From NCBI RefSeq assembly GCF_003667275.1, contig NZ_RCNV01000001.1, positions 496,001-560,000 on the forward strand: a stretch of 64,000 bases of DNA, given 5' to 3'. How positions within the stretch are numbered: position 1 is the first letter of the stretch; every line of letters starts with the position of its first letter. A program made the position numbers and the translations under genes. The notes under the pieces were generated by a model, which saw nothing but the letters and a program-made list of their open reading frames with translations, had not been told where the DNA came from and ran no database searches. Of this stretch, positions 26,460 through 35,680 are shown one piece after another. This DNA is from Mesonia aquimarina (lineage in GTDB: Bacteria > Bacteroidota > Bacteroidia > Flavobacteriales > Flavobacteriaceae).

Positions 26460-27215
26460 TTAGAAAGAGTTAGCAATCGCTAAAAAATCATCTGCTTTTA
26501 AAGAAGCACCGCCAATTAGACCGCCATCAACATCCTTCTTTGAGAAAATTTCTTTTGCGTTTGCAGGTTTTACACTTCCGCCGTACAGAATAGAAACTTC
26601 ATCTGCTATAGCGGAATTATATTGATCTGCAATCATTTTTCTGATTTCAGCATGCATTTCTTGCGCTTGCTCTGGCGTTGCAGTTTCACCTGTACCTATT
26701 GCCCAAACCGGTTCGTAAGCAATAACCACATTTTTAAAATTCTCAGCCTTAATATGAAAAAGTCCTTTTTCTAATTGCTCCTTGACAACCTCTATATGCT
26801 TAGCTTCTTTTCTACTTTTCAACTCTTCACCTACGCAAAAAATAATATTCATTTTTTTTGCTAAGGCAGTATTTACTTTTTCGGCTAATAAAGCGTTGGT
26901 TTCATGAAATATGCTACGACGCTCACTGTGACCTAAAATTACATTTTTAACACCTACTCCTTTTAACATCTCAACAGAAACTTCTCCGGTAAAAGCCCCA
27001 TTCTGTTCTTGATGCATGTTCTGTGCTGCAACATGAATATTAGTTTCACGCAATGATTGAAAAGCCGGATACAAATTAGTAAATGATGGCGCTACCATTA
27101 AGTGTACATCATTACTAACACTATCTAATTGATTTTTTATTTCTCCTAATAAATCTTCCATTTCTGCAAGGTCACAATTCATTTTCCAATTTCCGGCTAC
27201 TATTTTTGTTCTCAT
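26460..27215 (-). CDS. tpiA: Triose-phosphate isomerase
   Basis: Interconverts dihydroxyacetone phosphate and glyceraldehyde 3-phosphate in glycolysis. Full TIM-barrel of 251 residues: VAGNWKMN (substrate Asn/Lys), ILGHSERR (catalytic His), VIAYEPVWAIGTG (catalytic Glu and loop 6), and ILYGGSVKPANA with GLIGGASLKADDF (phosphate loop). Upstream on the same strand are a permease and DoxX protein genes at short spacing. Confidence 0.97.
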   Translation of the reverse strand: MRTKIVAGNWKMNCDLAEMEDLLGEIKNQLDSVSNDVHLMVAPSFTNLYPAFQSLRETNIHVAAQNMHQEQNGAFTGEVSVEMLKGVGVKNVILGHSERRSIFHETNALLAEKVNTALAKKMNIIFCVGEELKSRKEAKHIEVVKEQLEKGLFHIKAENFKNVVIAYEPVWAIGTGETATPEQAQEMHAEIRKMIADQYNSAIADEVSILYGGSVKPANAKEIFSKKDVDGGLIGGASLKADDFLAIANSF

Positions 27216-27232
27216 TTGTTAAAAATTTAAAG

Positions 27233-28309
27233 TTAAGAATGGGCTATTTTGGGATCTAACCATCCGTAAATAATATCGACTAAAATATTAATAATGATAA
27301 ATAAAAGGGCAATTATTAAGACTGCACCCATAATAATGGGCAAATCTAAGGTATTTAAAGCATCTACAATTTCCTTTCCGAGTCCGTTCCAACCAAAAAT
27401 ATATTCAACAAAAACAGCTCCGGCCAACATCGAGGCAAACCAACCTGAAATTGCAGTAATTACAGGGTTTAATGAATTTTTCAATGCATGACGCAAAATT
27501 ATTTGCTGTGTAGAAAGTCCTTTTGCACGTGCAGTTCTAATATAATCTTGTTGTAAAACTTCTAAGAGAGAATTTCGCATTAATTGAATAACCACCGCTA
27601 ATGGACGGATTCCTAAAACGATTGCTGGTAAAATTAAATTTTTAAGTTTCAATTGGTTTTCTTCTCCAAAATCATCTAATTCATATAAACTTCCGGTCAT
27701 ATTTAAATTTGTGTATTCGTGTAAAACATAACCAAATAACCATGCGAATAAAATGGCACTAAAAAACGAGGGAACGCTCATCCCAAATGTGCTGAAAACC
27801 TGAATAGCTTTATCGACTGGTTTATCTTTTTGCAAAGCAGAAATAACGCCCAAAAAAATCCCGATTATTAAAGCTATTGTTATTGCTGAAATTGCTAAAA
27901 CCGCAGTATTTGGTAAGGTCTCGGCAATAATACTAGACACTTTTTTCCCATTTTGCTGAAATGATTCTCGTAAATACGGGAATTTTAATGCGACTTTAAT
28001 TTCCGCTATTTGAAAAAGTGAAGTTGCAGTATATTTGTTTTCTTCTAAATAGGTATAATCGGCTGGTTTTGTTGAATGAAAAGAAACAGGCGACAAATCA
28101 TTTACGTAATAAAAATATTGCGTGGTTAATGATTTATCAAAGCCATATTTAGCGCCGACTGCTTTTAATTGTTCTTCACTTTCGTTTTGCCCTAACATCA
28201 TTTGCGCAGGATCGCCCGGAAGAATATTAAACAACAAAAAAATGACCGTAATTACTCCTAAAATAGTTAGTAATGAATAACCTAATTTTTGAAGAATATA
28301 CCTGACCAA
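27233..28309 (-). CDS. Peptide-type ABC transporter permease (DppB/OppB family)
   Basis: Inner-membrane permease of 358 residues. N-terminal helix (LGYSLLTILGVITVIFLLFNILPGDPAQMMLG) is the OppB-type signature; the EAA-like loop is LLEVLQQDYIRTARAKGLSTQQIILRHALKNSLNPVI. The large periplasmic loop (about residues 60-130) is longer than in E. coli DppB. No partner permease, ATPase or binding protein lies nearby, so the remaining subunits must be encoded elsewhere. Sits 17 bases upstream of tpiA. Confidence 0.9.
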   Translation of the reverse strand: MVRYILQKLGYSLLTILGVITVIFLLFNILPGDPAQMMLGQNESEEQLKAVGAKYGFDKSLTTQYFYYVNDLSPVSFHSTKPADYTYLEENKYTATSLFQIAEIKVALKFPYLRESFQQNGKKVSSIIAETLPNTAVLAISAITIALIIGIFLGVISALQKDKPVDKAIQVFSTFGMSVPSFFSAILFAWLFGYVLHEYTNLNMTGSLYELDDFGEENQLKLKNLILPAIVLGIRPLAVVIQLMRNSLLEVLQQDYIRTARAKGLSTQQIILRHALKNSLNPVITAISGWFASMLAGAVFVEYIFGWNGLGKEIVDALNTLDLPIIMGAVLIIALLFIIINILVDIIYGWLDPKIAHS

Positions 28310-28321
28310 AAAAGTTAGTTT

Positions 28322-28555
28322 TTAAATGAATTTAGGTTTTGAAAATAAAAACCATTTTACTTGAATTTTTGTTCCACTTTGAGTTTCTACGGAATTAAAC
28401 TTCGGACTCAACACTCCTAATAACAATGCTAAAACAATAGTTATCCAATGTGTAAATTCTATATTAAAAACAAACTCTGTTAAAAAAAGCATCAGAGCTA
28501 TTAATAGCAACGAGCAAGCTACATGATATATATATGGTAAGACTTTCTTCATCAT
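28322..28555 (-). CDS. Small two-helix membrane protein, unknown function
   Basis: A 77-residue protein with two hydrophobic helices (residues about 7-28 and 36-50) and a basic C-terminus. Start ATG overlaps the end of the upstream DoxX-family gene by spacing of only two bases, and the permease starts 12 bases downstream, so it is part of this operon. No family recognised. Confidence 0.7.
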   Translation of the reverse strand: MMKKVLPYIYHVACSLLLIALMLFLTEFVFNIEFTHWITIVLALLLGVLSPKFNSVETQSGTKIQVKWFLFSKPKFI

Positions 28556-28557
28556 TT

Positions 28558-29526
28558 CTAATTAAGCGTTAAATCTTTAGCATCATTCCAATGTTCTTTT
28601 TGGATAATGGTTCCATTTTCAAGCGTCATTAAACCTGGGTTAGACCGCACAATTGTTTTGATAGCGGTTTCATCAGTAAAATAAAAATTGAAATCATATC
28701 CATAAGTATCCTTTATTTCTTTGATTTCTTGTGGTCCTGAAGCTGAAAGCCCAACCACTCGATAACCTTTTTCTTGAGCTTGTTTTACGGCATTTTTTAT
28801 AGCTGACCAACCTTGTTTTTCAGATTTTGATAAATTATAAGCAACGACAACCAAAACTTTTTCTTCATTTAAAATCTCATCAGTAGCATCGCCTTCTTGG
28901 TTAAAAAAGCCAAAGTCATGAATAGGCGGAATTATTTTTCCGTCCGGAACTTGCATTCCTTCTTCAATTTTCACGCCTTCTTTATAAGCTCTAAAATCTA
29001 TTAACGGTAAATGCATTAATACATAATAACCAAAACCTAAACAAGCTGTAAATGTTATAAAAACAATCCATTTATGTGAAGAGGCCGGTTGAAATAAAGG
29101 GGTATAATATTTCTTCTGAAAAAATAACAAAAGAATTAAAACGAGTAAAACTACGTCTTTACTAAAAGACTCCCAAGGAGTTAGTGGTAAAGCATCACCA
29201 AAACAACCACAATCGGTTACTTTATTAAAATAAGCTGAGTAAAAGGTAAGAAAGGTAAAGAAAATAATCATTAAGAGTAAGCTCCACAAGGTGAATCGTT
29301 TAGCATAACCCAAGATTAACATAACGCCTAAAAGCAATTCAAAAATCACTAAAAAAACGGCTAAACCTAAAGCAAAAGGTTGTAAAAATTCTAAGCCTAA
29401 AACACCTTCACTAAAATATTCTTTTAGCTTATACGAAAATCCTAAAGGATCGTTCAGCTTGATAAAACCACTGATGATAAATAATATCCCGACAAAAATT
29501 CTAGCAACTCCAACAATATATTTCAT
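28558..29526 (-). CDS. DoxX-family membrane protein (BT_3928-like)
   Basis: Protein of 322 residues: four-helix DoxX domain (residues 1-140; RIFVGILFIISGFIKLNDPLGFSYKL, FGDALPLTPWESFSKDVVLL), then a further helix and a soluble domain with a thioredoxin-like layout but no CxxC. A TDCGCFGD motif sits between helices 3 and 4, as in MauE/DoxX redox proteins. Widespread in Bacteroidota upstream of tpiA. Function unproven; quinone-linked redox is a reasonable guess. Confidence 0.85.
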   Translation of the reverse strand: MKYIVGVARIFVGILFIISGFIKLNDPLGFSYKLKEYFSEGVLGLEFLQPFALGLAVFLVIFELLLGVMLILGYAKRFTLWSLLLMIIFFTFLTFYSAYFNKVTDCGCFGDALPLTPWESFSKDVVLLVLILLLFFQKKYYTPLFQPASSHKWIVFITFTACLGFGYYVLMHLPLIDFRAYKEGVKIEEGMQVPDGKIIPPIHDFGFFNQEGDATDEILNEEKVLVVVAYNLSKSEKQGWSAIKNAVKQAQEKGYRVVGLSASGPQEIKEIKDTYGYDFNFYFTDETAIKTIVRSNPGLMTLENGTIIQKEHWNDAKDLTLN

Positions 29527-29541
29527 AAATAAAATTTATTT

Positions 29542-30084
29542 TTATTGATCTTCTTTTAATAAAATTAATGCAAAGACGGCATAATTTATCATATCTTGAT
29601 AATTTGCATCTATTCCTTCGCTAACTAAAGTTTTTCCTTTATTATTTTCTATTTGCTTAACGCGTAATAACTTCTGTAATATTAAATCGGTAAGCGAACT
29701 GATACGCATTTCTCGCCAAGCTTCACTGTAATCATGATTTTTATTCTCCATTAATGTCTTGGTTTCGCTCACCAATTCATCATATAAAGTTAAGGCTTCC
29801 TCTAAGGCTAAATCAGGTTGATCTACCACTCCTTTTTTTAGCTGTATTAAAGCCATTAACGAATAATTTATGATCCCTATAAATTCTGGTATTTCATTTT
29901 CGTCTATTTTCTGCACCTCATTTTCCTGTAACCCACGAATACGTTGTGCTTTAATAAAAATTTGATCGGTTAAGGAAGGAAGCCGTAAAATACGCCAAGC
30001 ACTTCCGTAATCGCTCATTTTTTTTGAAAATAAATCGCGGCACTTTTTTATAACCGCATCATATTGGGTAGAGGTATTTTGCAT
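29542..30084 (-). CDS. DUF1599 protein
   Basis: Cytosolic protein of 180 residues made of two copies of a nucleotide-pyrophosphohydrolase-like motif: LFSKKMSDYGSAWRILRLPSLTDQIFIKAQRI and LMENKNHDYSEAWREMRISSLTDLILQKLLRV. The internal duplication is the family hallmark. First gene of the minus-strand operon leading to DoxX, permease and tpiA; divergent from folP with its start 66 bases from the folP ATG. Confidence 0.9.
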   Translation of the reverse strand: MQNTSTQYDAVIKKCRDLFSKKMSDYGSAWRILRLPSLTDQIFIKAQRIRGLQENEVQKIDENEIPEFIGIINYSLMALIQLKKGVVDQPDLALEEALTLYDELVSETKTLMENKNHDYSEAWREMRISSLTDLILQKLLRVKQIENNKGKTLVSEGIDANYQDMINYAVFALILLKEDQ

Positions 30085-30150
30085 GAAAACGCTGTATTTT
30101 GCGTAAATTTCGGAGAAAATTTTAAAATATTCAAAGTAATTTTATTCTTT

Positions 30151-30975
30151 ATGACAATCAATTGCCACGGAAAGCTCATTAATCTTGATTCACCCAAAAT
30201 TATGGGCATTTTAAATCTTACTCCTGATTCATTTTACGATGGCGGAAGATACAAAAATGAACAAGATTTTTTACAACAAACAGAAAAAATGCTCAGTGAA
30301 GGAGCTACTTTTATAGATCTTGGCGCATACAGTTCTCGACCGGGTGCTAAAAATATTTCAGAAGAAGAAGAATTACAACGGATTATTCCTGTCGTCGAAT
30401 TGTTAATCAAAGAATTTCCTGAAATCATTCTTTCTATCGATACCTTCAGAAGTAAAATTGCGCAACAAACTATAGAAGCCGGCGCCGCAATAATCAATGA
30501 TATTTCTGCTGGAAATTTAGATGATACAATGTTTGAAAAAATAGCACATTTACAAGTACCATACATTATGATGCATATGAAAGGGAATCCGCAAACCATG
30601 CAAAAACAAACGGATTACAAAAATATGCTACAAGAAATCACCTATTATTTCAGTCAAAAAATTAAAGAAGCTAGAGCATTTGGAATAAACGATATTATTA
30701 TAGATCCAGGCTTTGGGTTTTCTAAAACAAATCAGCAAAATTTTTCTTTGCTCCGTGAAATGAAATTTTTTGAGCATATAAATTGCCCCACATTAGCTGG
30801 GCTTTCTAGAAAATCCATGATTTACAAAACCTTAAACACCAGCCCTGATCAAGCTTTAAACGGCACCAGTGTTTTAAACACGATAGCACTGCTAAACGGT
30901 GCTTCTATTTTGCGTGTTCATGACGTAAAACCCGCAAAAGAATGTATAAGTCTATTTGAACAACTTAACAACTAA
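30151..30975 (+). CDS. folP: Dihydropteroate synthase
   Basis: Joins p-aminobenzoate to dihydropterin pyrophosphate in folate synthesis; the target of sulfonamides. 274 residues from the ATG at 30151; the open frame runs further upstream but the family N-terminus is PKIMGILNLTPDSFYDGG. Other motifs: ATFIDLGAYSSRPGA, LSIDTFRS, IINDIS, IIIDPGFGFSKT, PTLAGLSRKSMIYKTL, and LRVHDVKP at the end. Followed by cdaA, probably in one operon. Confidence 0.95.
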   Translation: MTINCHGKLINLDSPKIMGILNLTPDSFYDGGRYKNEQDFLQQTEKMLSEGATFIDLGAYSSRPGAKNISEEEELQRIIPVVELLIKEFPEIILSIDTFRSKIAQQTIEAGAAIINDISAGNLDDTMFEKIAHLQVPYIMMHMKGNPQTMQKQTDYKNMLQEITYYFSQKIKEARAFGINDIIIDPGFGFSKTNQQNFSLLREMKFFEHINCPTLAGLSRKSMIYKTLNTSPDQALNGTSVLNTIALLNGASILRVHDVKPAKECISLFEQLNN

Positions 30976-31003
30976 ATTTATACATTTACAAAAAAGACCA
31001 ATT

Positions 31004-31789
31004 TTGGATTCATTTGACTTTCTAGATTTACGCATTCTCGATATTGTCGATATTGTTTTAGTCGCCGTTCTACTTTACTACATCTATAAATTAGTAAAAG
31101 GAAGTGCCGCCATCAATATTTTCATAGGAATTGTGATTATTTATTTGGTTTGGAAACTTACCCAATTATTGAAAATGGAAATGCTCTCCAGCGTTTTAGG
31201 TGAATTTATTGGAGTAGGGATGTTTGCGCTGATTGTCGTTTTTCAACAAGAAATAAGAAAGTTTTTATTAATGGTGGGTTCTACAAATTTCACCAATAAA
31301 CGAAGTTTTTTACGTCAGATTAAATTTATGCGTGACGATACAGAAGAAACCAGTAATGATATTGCTGCCATTGTTCGCGCTTGTAATAAAATGGGAGAAA
31401 CAAATACCGGAGCACTTATCGTTATAAAACGAAATACACGCTTAGATTTTGTTAAAAATTCTGGCGACACGATGGATATTGAAGTTAACCAACCTATTAT
31501 TGAATCTATTTTTTATAAAAACAGTACGCTTCACGATGGCGCAATTGTTATTGAAGATAACAGAGTTACTGCTACGCGAGTAATTTTACCGGTTTCTAAT
31601 GATAGAAACATTCCATTACGATTTGGACTTAGACACCGTGCTGCTGTTGGAATTACAGAAAAAACCGATGCGCTTGCCCTCGTTGTTAGCGAAGAAACCG
31701 GACAAACTTCTTATATTAAAAATGGTGGATTTGAAATTTATGATTCCCCGGAAGATTTAATCAATAAATTAAAAGAAGATTTGGAGTAA
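31004..31789 (+). CDS. cdaA: Diadenylate cyclase CdaA
   Basis: Membrane-bound enzyme making cyclic di-AMP from two ATP. Three N-terminal helices (ILDIVDIVLVAVLLYYIYKL, INIFIGIVIIYLVWKLT, MFALIVVFQQEIRKFLL), then the DAC domain with STLHDGAIVI (DGA motif) and RLPRHRAA-type loop LRFGLRHRAAVG. There is no ATG in frame near the conserved N-terminus. I use TTG at 31004 (261 residues); TTG at 30956 inside folP is the alternative. The folP-cdaA order suggests translational coupling. Confidence 0.9.
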   Translation: MDSFDFLDLRILDIVDIVLVAVLLYYIYKLVKGSAAINIFIGIVIIYLVWKLTQLLKMEMLSSVLGEFIGVGMFALIVVFQQEIRKFLLMVGSTNFTNKRSFLRQIKFMRDDTEETSNDIAAIVRACNKMGETNTGALIVIKRNTRLDFVKNSGDTMDIEVNQPIIESIFYKNSTLHDGAIVIEDNRVTATRVILPVSNDRNIPLRFGLRHRAAVGITEKTDALALVVSEETGQTSYIKNGGFEIYDSPEDLINKLKEDLE

Positions 31790-31804
31790 ATAGCATCAGA
31801 TAAA

Positions 31805-32588
31805 ATGAATTGTAAAAATTGTGAAAAACAATTGCTGGGAGCAGACAGTTACTGTAATCAATGTGGAGCTAAAGTAATCCGACAGCGTTTAACATTAAGA
31901 AATGTAGGAGAAGAATTTGTTAATATTTTTTTAAATGTAGACAATACATTTCTAAAGACTTTTTTACAAATGTTAATCAATCCACATTTGGTGATCCTAG
32001 ATTATATTTCGGGAATAAGAAAAAAGTACTTAAATGTAATAAGTTACTTTACCATCGCATTAACTTTAGCAGGATTACAGCTCTTTATTCTTAGAAAATT
32101 TTATCCTGAAGCTTTAGCAATGCCAGAGTTTTATCAAAGTGCAACTGTTGTTATGGACCTAAACTGGCTATTTTGACTATTACTCTATGCTTATCCTTTT
32201 ATGCTTACCTATTTATGCGTTAATCGCAAAATTAACTTTTATTAAGTACAAAAAATTTAATTATACCGAACATTTAGTCACGATGACTTATCTAATGGCT
32301 CATTATACCATTATTAGTGTATTAATAATATTACCGGTAGCGATTTTAGGAGGAAATTATATGGAAGTGGGAATGTTTTTAAATCTACTTCTCTTTTTTA
32401 TGACTTGTTATACTTATAAAAAAATGTATCCGCTTTCAGTTAAACAATTACTGTTTTCCGTTTTTTTATTTTTTGTGTTTGCCGCTGTTATTTTTATAAT
32501 TCTGGAAATAATATTTGTAGCATATTTATTTTTAACCGGTGATTTGCAGGAATTAATTGAAGCTAGTAAAGCCTCACAAGGACTCTAA
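31805..32588 (+). pseudogene. DUF3667 membrane protein, frameshifted
   Basis: The first part (31805-32176) has a zinc-ribbon N-terminus (NCKNCEKQ...YCNQCGAK) and one or two helices; the second (from about 32172, frame +1) continues DYYSMLILLCLPIYALIAKLTF with four more helices. Together they make one DUF3667 protein of about 260 residues. The break is at TTTTGAC (32171-32177): one extra T places TGA in frame. Either a single-base indel, a sequencing error in a T run, or a +1 slip at UUU UGA C. The regions on both sides still read as protein. Confidence 0.78.
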
Positions 32589-34357
32589 ATTTCCTCTTCC
32601 TGCATAAATTGCACTTCATACAGGCTTTTGTAATAACCGCCTTCTTGTTGCAATAATTGCTGATGTGTACCAATTTCAACAATATTTCCTTGATCCATGA
32701 CTATAATTTTATCGGCCTTTTTTATAGTCGCTAAACGGTGGGCAATAACAATAGAAGTTCTTCCCTTGGTAATTTTCTCGGTAGCATCTTGCATGAGTTG
32801 TTCGCTGTAACTATCTACTGAAGAGGTTGCCTCATCTAAAACCAGAATACTAGGATTGCTAACATAAGCCCGCAAAAATGCAATTAATTGTCGCTGACCA
32901 GAGGAAAGCATCACGCCACGCTCTTTAACATTGTAATAATATTGATTAGGTAAACTGCTAATAAACTCGTGTACCCCGATTCGCTTGGCAGCCTCTATAA
33001 CTTCTTCCTCCTTAATCTCTGGGTGATTAAGTGTTATGTTATTCATAATTGTATCCGCAAACAAAAATACATCTTGTAAAACCACAGCAATTTCATTTCG
33101 TAGTGACTTTAAAGTAAAATCTTTTACATCAATAGTATCAATTGAAATTTTACCGCTATCTATTTCATAAAAACGGCTCAATAAATTAATAATAGTACTT
33201 TTTCCGGCTCCAGTAGCTCCAACAATAGCAACGGTTTCTCCGGCTTTTACTTCAAACGAAATCCCTTTTAAGACTTCTTCATTTTCTATATAACTAAAGC
33301 GAACATCTTTAAATTGAATTTCTCCAACTAAATTTTCGGCTTTTATTTTTCCGGTATTTTTTATGGTAGATTTGGTATCTAAAATTCCGAATACGCGATT
33401 AGCAGCCACCATTCCCATTTGCAGCGTATTAAATTTATCAGCTATTTGGCGCAAAGGTCTAAACAACATTTGTATTAACTGAATAAACATAATAATAACT
33501 CCAAGCGAAAGTGCTTCGCCATTAGTTTCTACAACGCGTAAACCACCAAACCAAACTACTAAACCAATAGTAATTGAACTGGACATTTCGGCTATGGGGA
33601 AGAATATAGAATTGTACCAAACAGTTTTTACCCACGCCTTTTTATGCTTTTCATTAATCGATTTAAAATGATCATATTCTGTTTGCTCACGCCCAAAAAT
33701 CTGAACAATTTTCATTCCCGTTAAGCGTTCCTGAACAAAGGAATTTAAATTAGAAACTTGCGTTCGAACTTCCTCAAAAGCAATTTTCATTTTTTTCTGA
33801 AAAACTCGTGTTGCATATAACACAAATGGGAGAACAAGTAAAACCAACAATGTCATTCTCCAACTCTGTACAAACATAAACCCAAGTACAACAAGCATTT
33901 TTAGCAAATCACTAATAATCATAAAAAGCCCTTGACTAAAAATACTGGCAATAGTTTCTATATCACTTACGGCACGAGTCACCAATCGACCTACAGCAGA
34001 TTGATCATAATATTGCTTTTTAAAATTAAGCATGTGTTCAAACAAATTCACCCGTAAATCACGAATTACTTCTTGTCCAAGCCAGTTGGCAAAGTAGATA
34101 AATAAAAACTGAAAAACCACTTCTAAGACTAATGCAGCAAGCATTAAGCAAATATAAAGGACCAAATTATCATTATCTTTTGGCACTATACTTTCATCAA
34201 CAGTAACTTTGGTAAGATAAGGTCTTACAACACCAAAAACAGAAAGCAGAACTGCTGCAATACCCACAAAATAAAACGTCCATTTATATGGATTGGTATA
34301 ACGTATCAGTCGTTTAAAAAGACCAAAATTAAATGCGTTCCCGGTATTGCTTGCCAT
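32585..34357 (-). CDS. ABC exporter, fused permease and ATPase (MsbA-like)
   Basis: Type IV half transporter of 590 residues. Six helices in residues 1-320; ATPase with Walker A VGATGAGKSTIINLL, Q-loop IAVVLQDVFLF, an unusual signature LSSGQRQL instead of LSGGQ, Walker B ILVLDEATSSVD and switch IAHRLATIK. Overlaps the end of the DUF3667 gene by four bases (convergent). The next upstream gene truA ends exactly where it begins, so they are likely co-transcribed. Substrate unknown. Confidence 0.9.
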   Translation of the reverse strand: MASNTGNAFNFGLFKRLIRYTNPYKWTFYFVGIAAVLLSVFGVVRPYLTKVTVDESIVPKDNDNLVLYICLMLAALVLEVVFQFLFIYFANWLGQEVIRDLRVNLFEHMLNFKKQYYDQSAVGRLVTRAVSDIETIASIFSQGLFMIISDLLKMLVVLGFMFVQSWRMTLLVLLVLPFVLYATRVFQKKMKIAFEEVRTQVSNLNSFVQERLTGMKIVQIFGREQTEYDHFKSINEKHKKAWVKTVWYNSIFFPIAEMSSSITIGLVVWFGGLRVVETNGEALSLGVIIMFIQLIQMLFRPLRQIADKFNTLQMGMVAANRVFGILDTKSTIKNTGKIKAENLVGEIQFKDVRFSYIENEEVLKGISFEVKAGETVAIVGATGAGKSTIINLLSRFYEIDSGKISIDTIDVKDFTLKSLRNEIAVVLQDVFLFADTIMNNITLNHPEIKEEEVIEAAKRIGVHEFISSLPNQYYYNVKERGVMLSSGQRQLIAFLRAYVSNPSILVLDEATSSVDSYSEQLMQDATEKITKGRTSIVIAHRLATIKKADKIIVMDQGNIVEIGTHQQLLQQEGGYYKSLYEVQFMQEEEI

Positions 34358-35107
34358 TTAGTTTTTAATTATTGTATTTGGATATTCTACCTCTGTTAAA
34401 AATAAGCCTTTTGCATCTACAGATTTCCCGGCTTTTCCCCGATCTCTGCTCTCCAAAATTAAACGAAAATCATCAAGACTTATTTTTTTTAAGCCAATTT
34501 CTATAAGCGTTCCTACAATTGCCCGTACCATATTTCGTAAAAAGCGATCGGCTTTAATTGTAAAAATTAATTGATGCTCTTTTTGTTCCCAAAAAGCTTT
34601 TTCAATCTTGCAATTATACGTTTTTACATCGGTTTTAGATTTAGAAAAACATTTAAAATCTCTATAGTCTAATAAGATTTTTGATGCTTCATTCATTAAA
34701 TCTACATCTAAACTTTTTTTTACATAACATGAAAAATCTTCTAAAAATGGATCTTTTCGGGTAGTGATATAATAATTATATGTTCTTCCAATTGCATCAA
34801 AACGCGCATGAGCATCAGCCTTAACCTCATAAATAGCATTTATAGAAATATCATTTGGTAAAATTGTATTCAGCTTAAATAGAAGTTGCTGAAAATCAAT
34901 TTCAGATTGATCAACATCTGCATGCGCTAATAATTGCTTTGCATGAACGCCCGTATCTGTTCTCCCCGCTCCTACTACAGCTACTTTTTGTTGAAAAGCT
35001 ACAGCAAGACTTTTTTCTACCATTTCTTGAACAGAAATTGCATTCGGCTGGATTTGCCAACCGTGGTAGGCTTTTCCATTGTAAGATAAATCAAGAAAAA
35101 AACGCAA
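34358..35107 (-). CDS. truA: tRNA pseudouridine(38-40) synthase
   Basis: Converts U38-40 of tRNA anticodon stems to pseudouridine. LRFFLDLSYNGKAYHGWQIQ is the canonical N-terminus, GAGRTDTGVHA holds the catalytic Asp, with RTYNYYI, FLRNMVRAIVGTLIEIG at the C-terminal domain. I start at TTG 35107 (249 residues), because this puts the initiator directly before RFFLDLSYNG as in the family; the frame runs upstream to 35143 without an ATG. Confidence 0.92.
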   Translation of the reverse strand: MRFFLDLSYNGKAYHGWQIQPNAISVQEMVEKSLAVAFQQKVAVVGAGRTDTGVHAKQLLAHADVDQSEIDFQQLLFKLNTILPNDISINAIYEVKADAHARFDAIGRTYNYYITTRKDPFLEDFSCYVKKSLDVDLMNEASKILLDYRDFKCFSKSKTDVKTYNCKIEKAFWEQKEHQLIFTIKADRFLRNMVRAIVGTLIEIGLKKISLDDFRLILESRDRGKAGKSVDAKGLFLTEVEYPNTIIKN

Positions 35108-35184
35108 CTTATTTTTTTTACATTTGGAACTGCAAAGATACAAGAAACTATCAGTTCAAAACCCTAATTTAAAATCATCTTATT

Positions 35185-35679
35185 TTGAAAAAAATTCTTC
35201 TTTTAAGCGACACGCACAGTTATATTGATGATCGAATTTTAACTTATGCAACCAAAGCCGATGAAGTATGGCATGCAGGCGATATTGGAAATTTAAAGAT
35301 TACCGATAAATTAGCTGAGGTTGCTCGAGTAAGAGCAGTTTACGGGAATATTGATGATGAAAAAATTAGAAAAGAATTTCCACTTAACAATCGTTTTTTT
35401 TGTGAAGAAGTGGATGTTTTAATTACACATATTGGCGGTTATCCTAAAAAATACAACGCGAGGATTAGGGAAGAATTGAAAAGAAATCCCCCCAAATTAT
35501 ATATCTGTGGGCACTCACATATTTTAAAAGTCATGCACGATAAGCAATTTGATTTACTGCATATGAATCCGGGAGCATGCGGCAAACACGGATTTCATCA
35601 AGTAAGAACTATGCTTCGGTTTGAAATTGATAAAAAAGAGATTAAAAATTTAGAAGTTATTGAACTTGGAAAGCGCTAG
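35185..35679 (+). CDS. YfcE/MJ0936-family metallophosphoesterase
   Basis: Calcineurin-like phosphodiesterase of 164 residues. Metal-binding motifs in order: LLSDTHSYIDD, EVWHAGDIGN, VYGNIDDEK, LITHIGGYP, ICGHSHILKVMH. The start is TTG (35185), immediately before KKILLLSDTHS; no ATG is available. Divergent from truA. Physiological substrate unknown. Confidence 0.9.
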   Translation: MKKILLLSDTHSYIDDRILTYATKADEVWHAGDIGNLKITDKLAEVARVRAVYGNIDDEKIRKEFPLNNRFFCEEVDVLITHIGGYPKKYNARIREELKRNPPKLYICGHSHILKVMHDKQFDLLHMNPGACGKHGFHQVRTMLRFEIDKKEIKNLEVIELGKR

Positions 35680-35680
35680 T

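Noticed and set aside
30064-30150. Extended N-terminus of folP
   Set aside because: The extra 29 codons overlap the divergent DUF1599 start and do not match the family; the ATG at 30151 leads into the conserved first strand.
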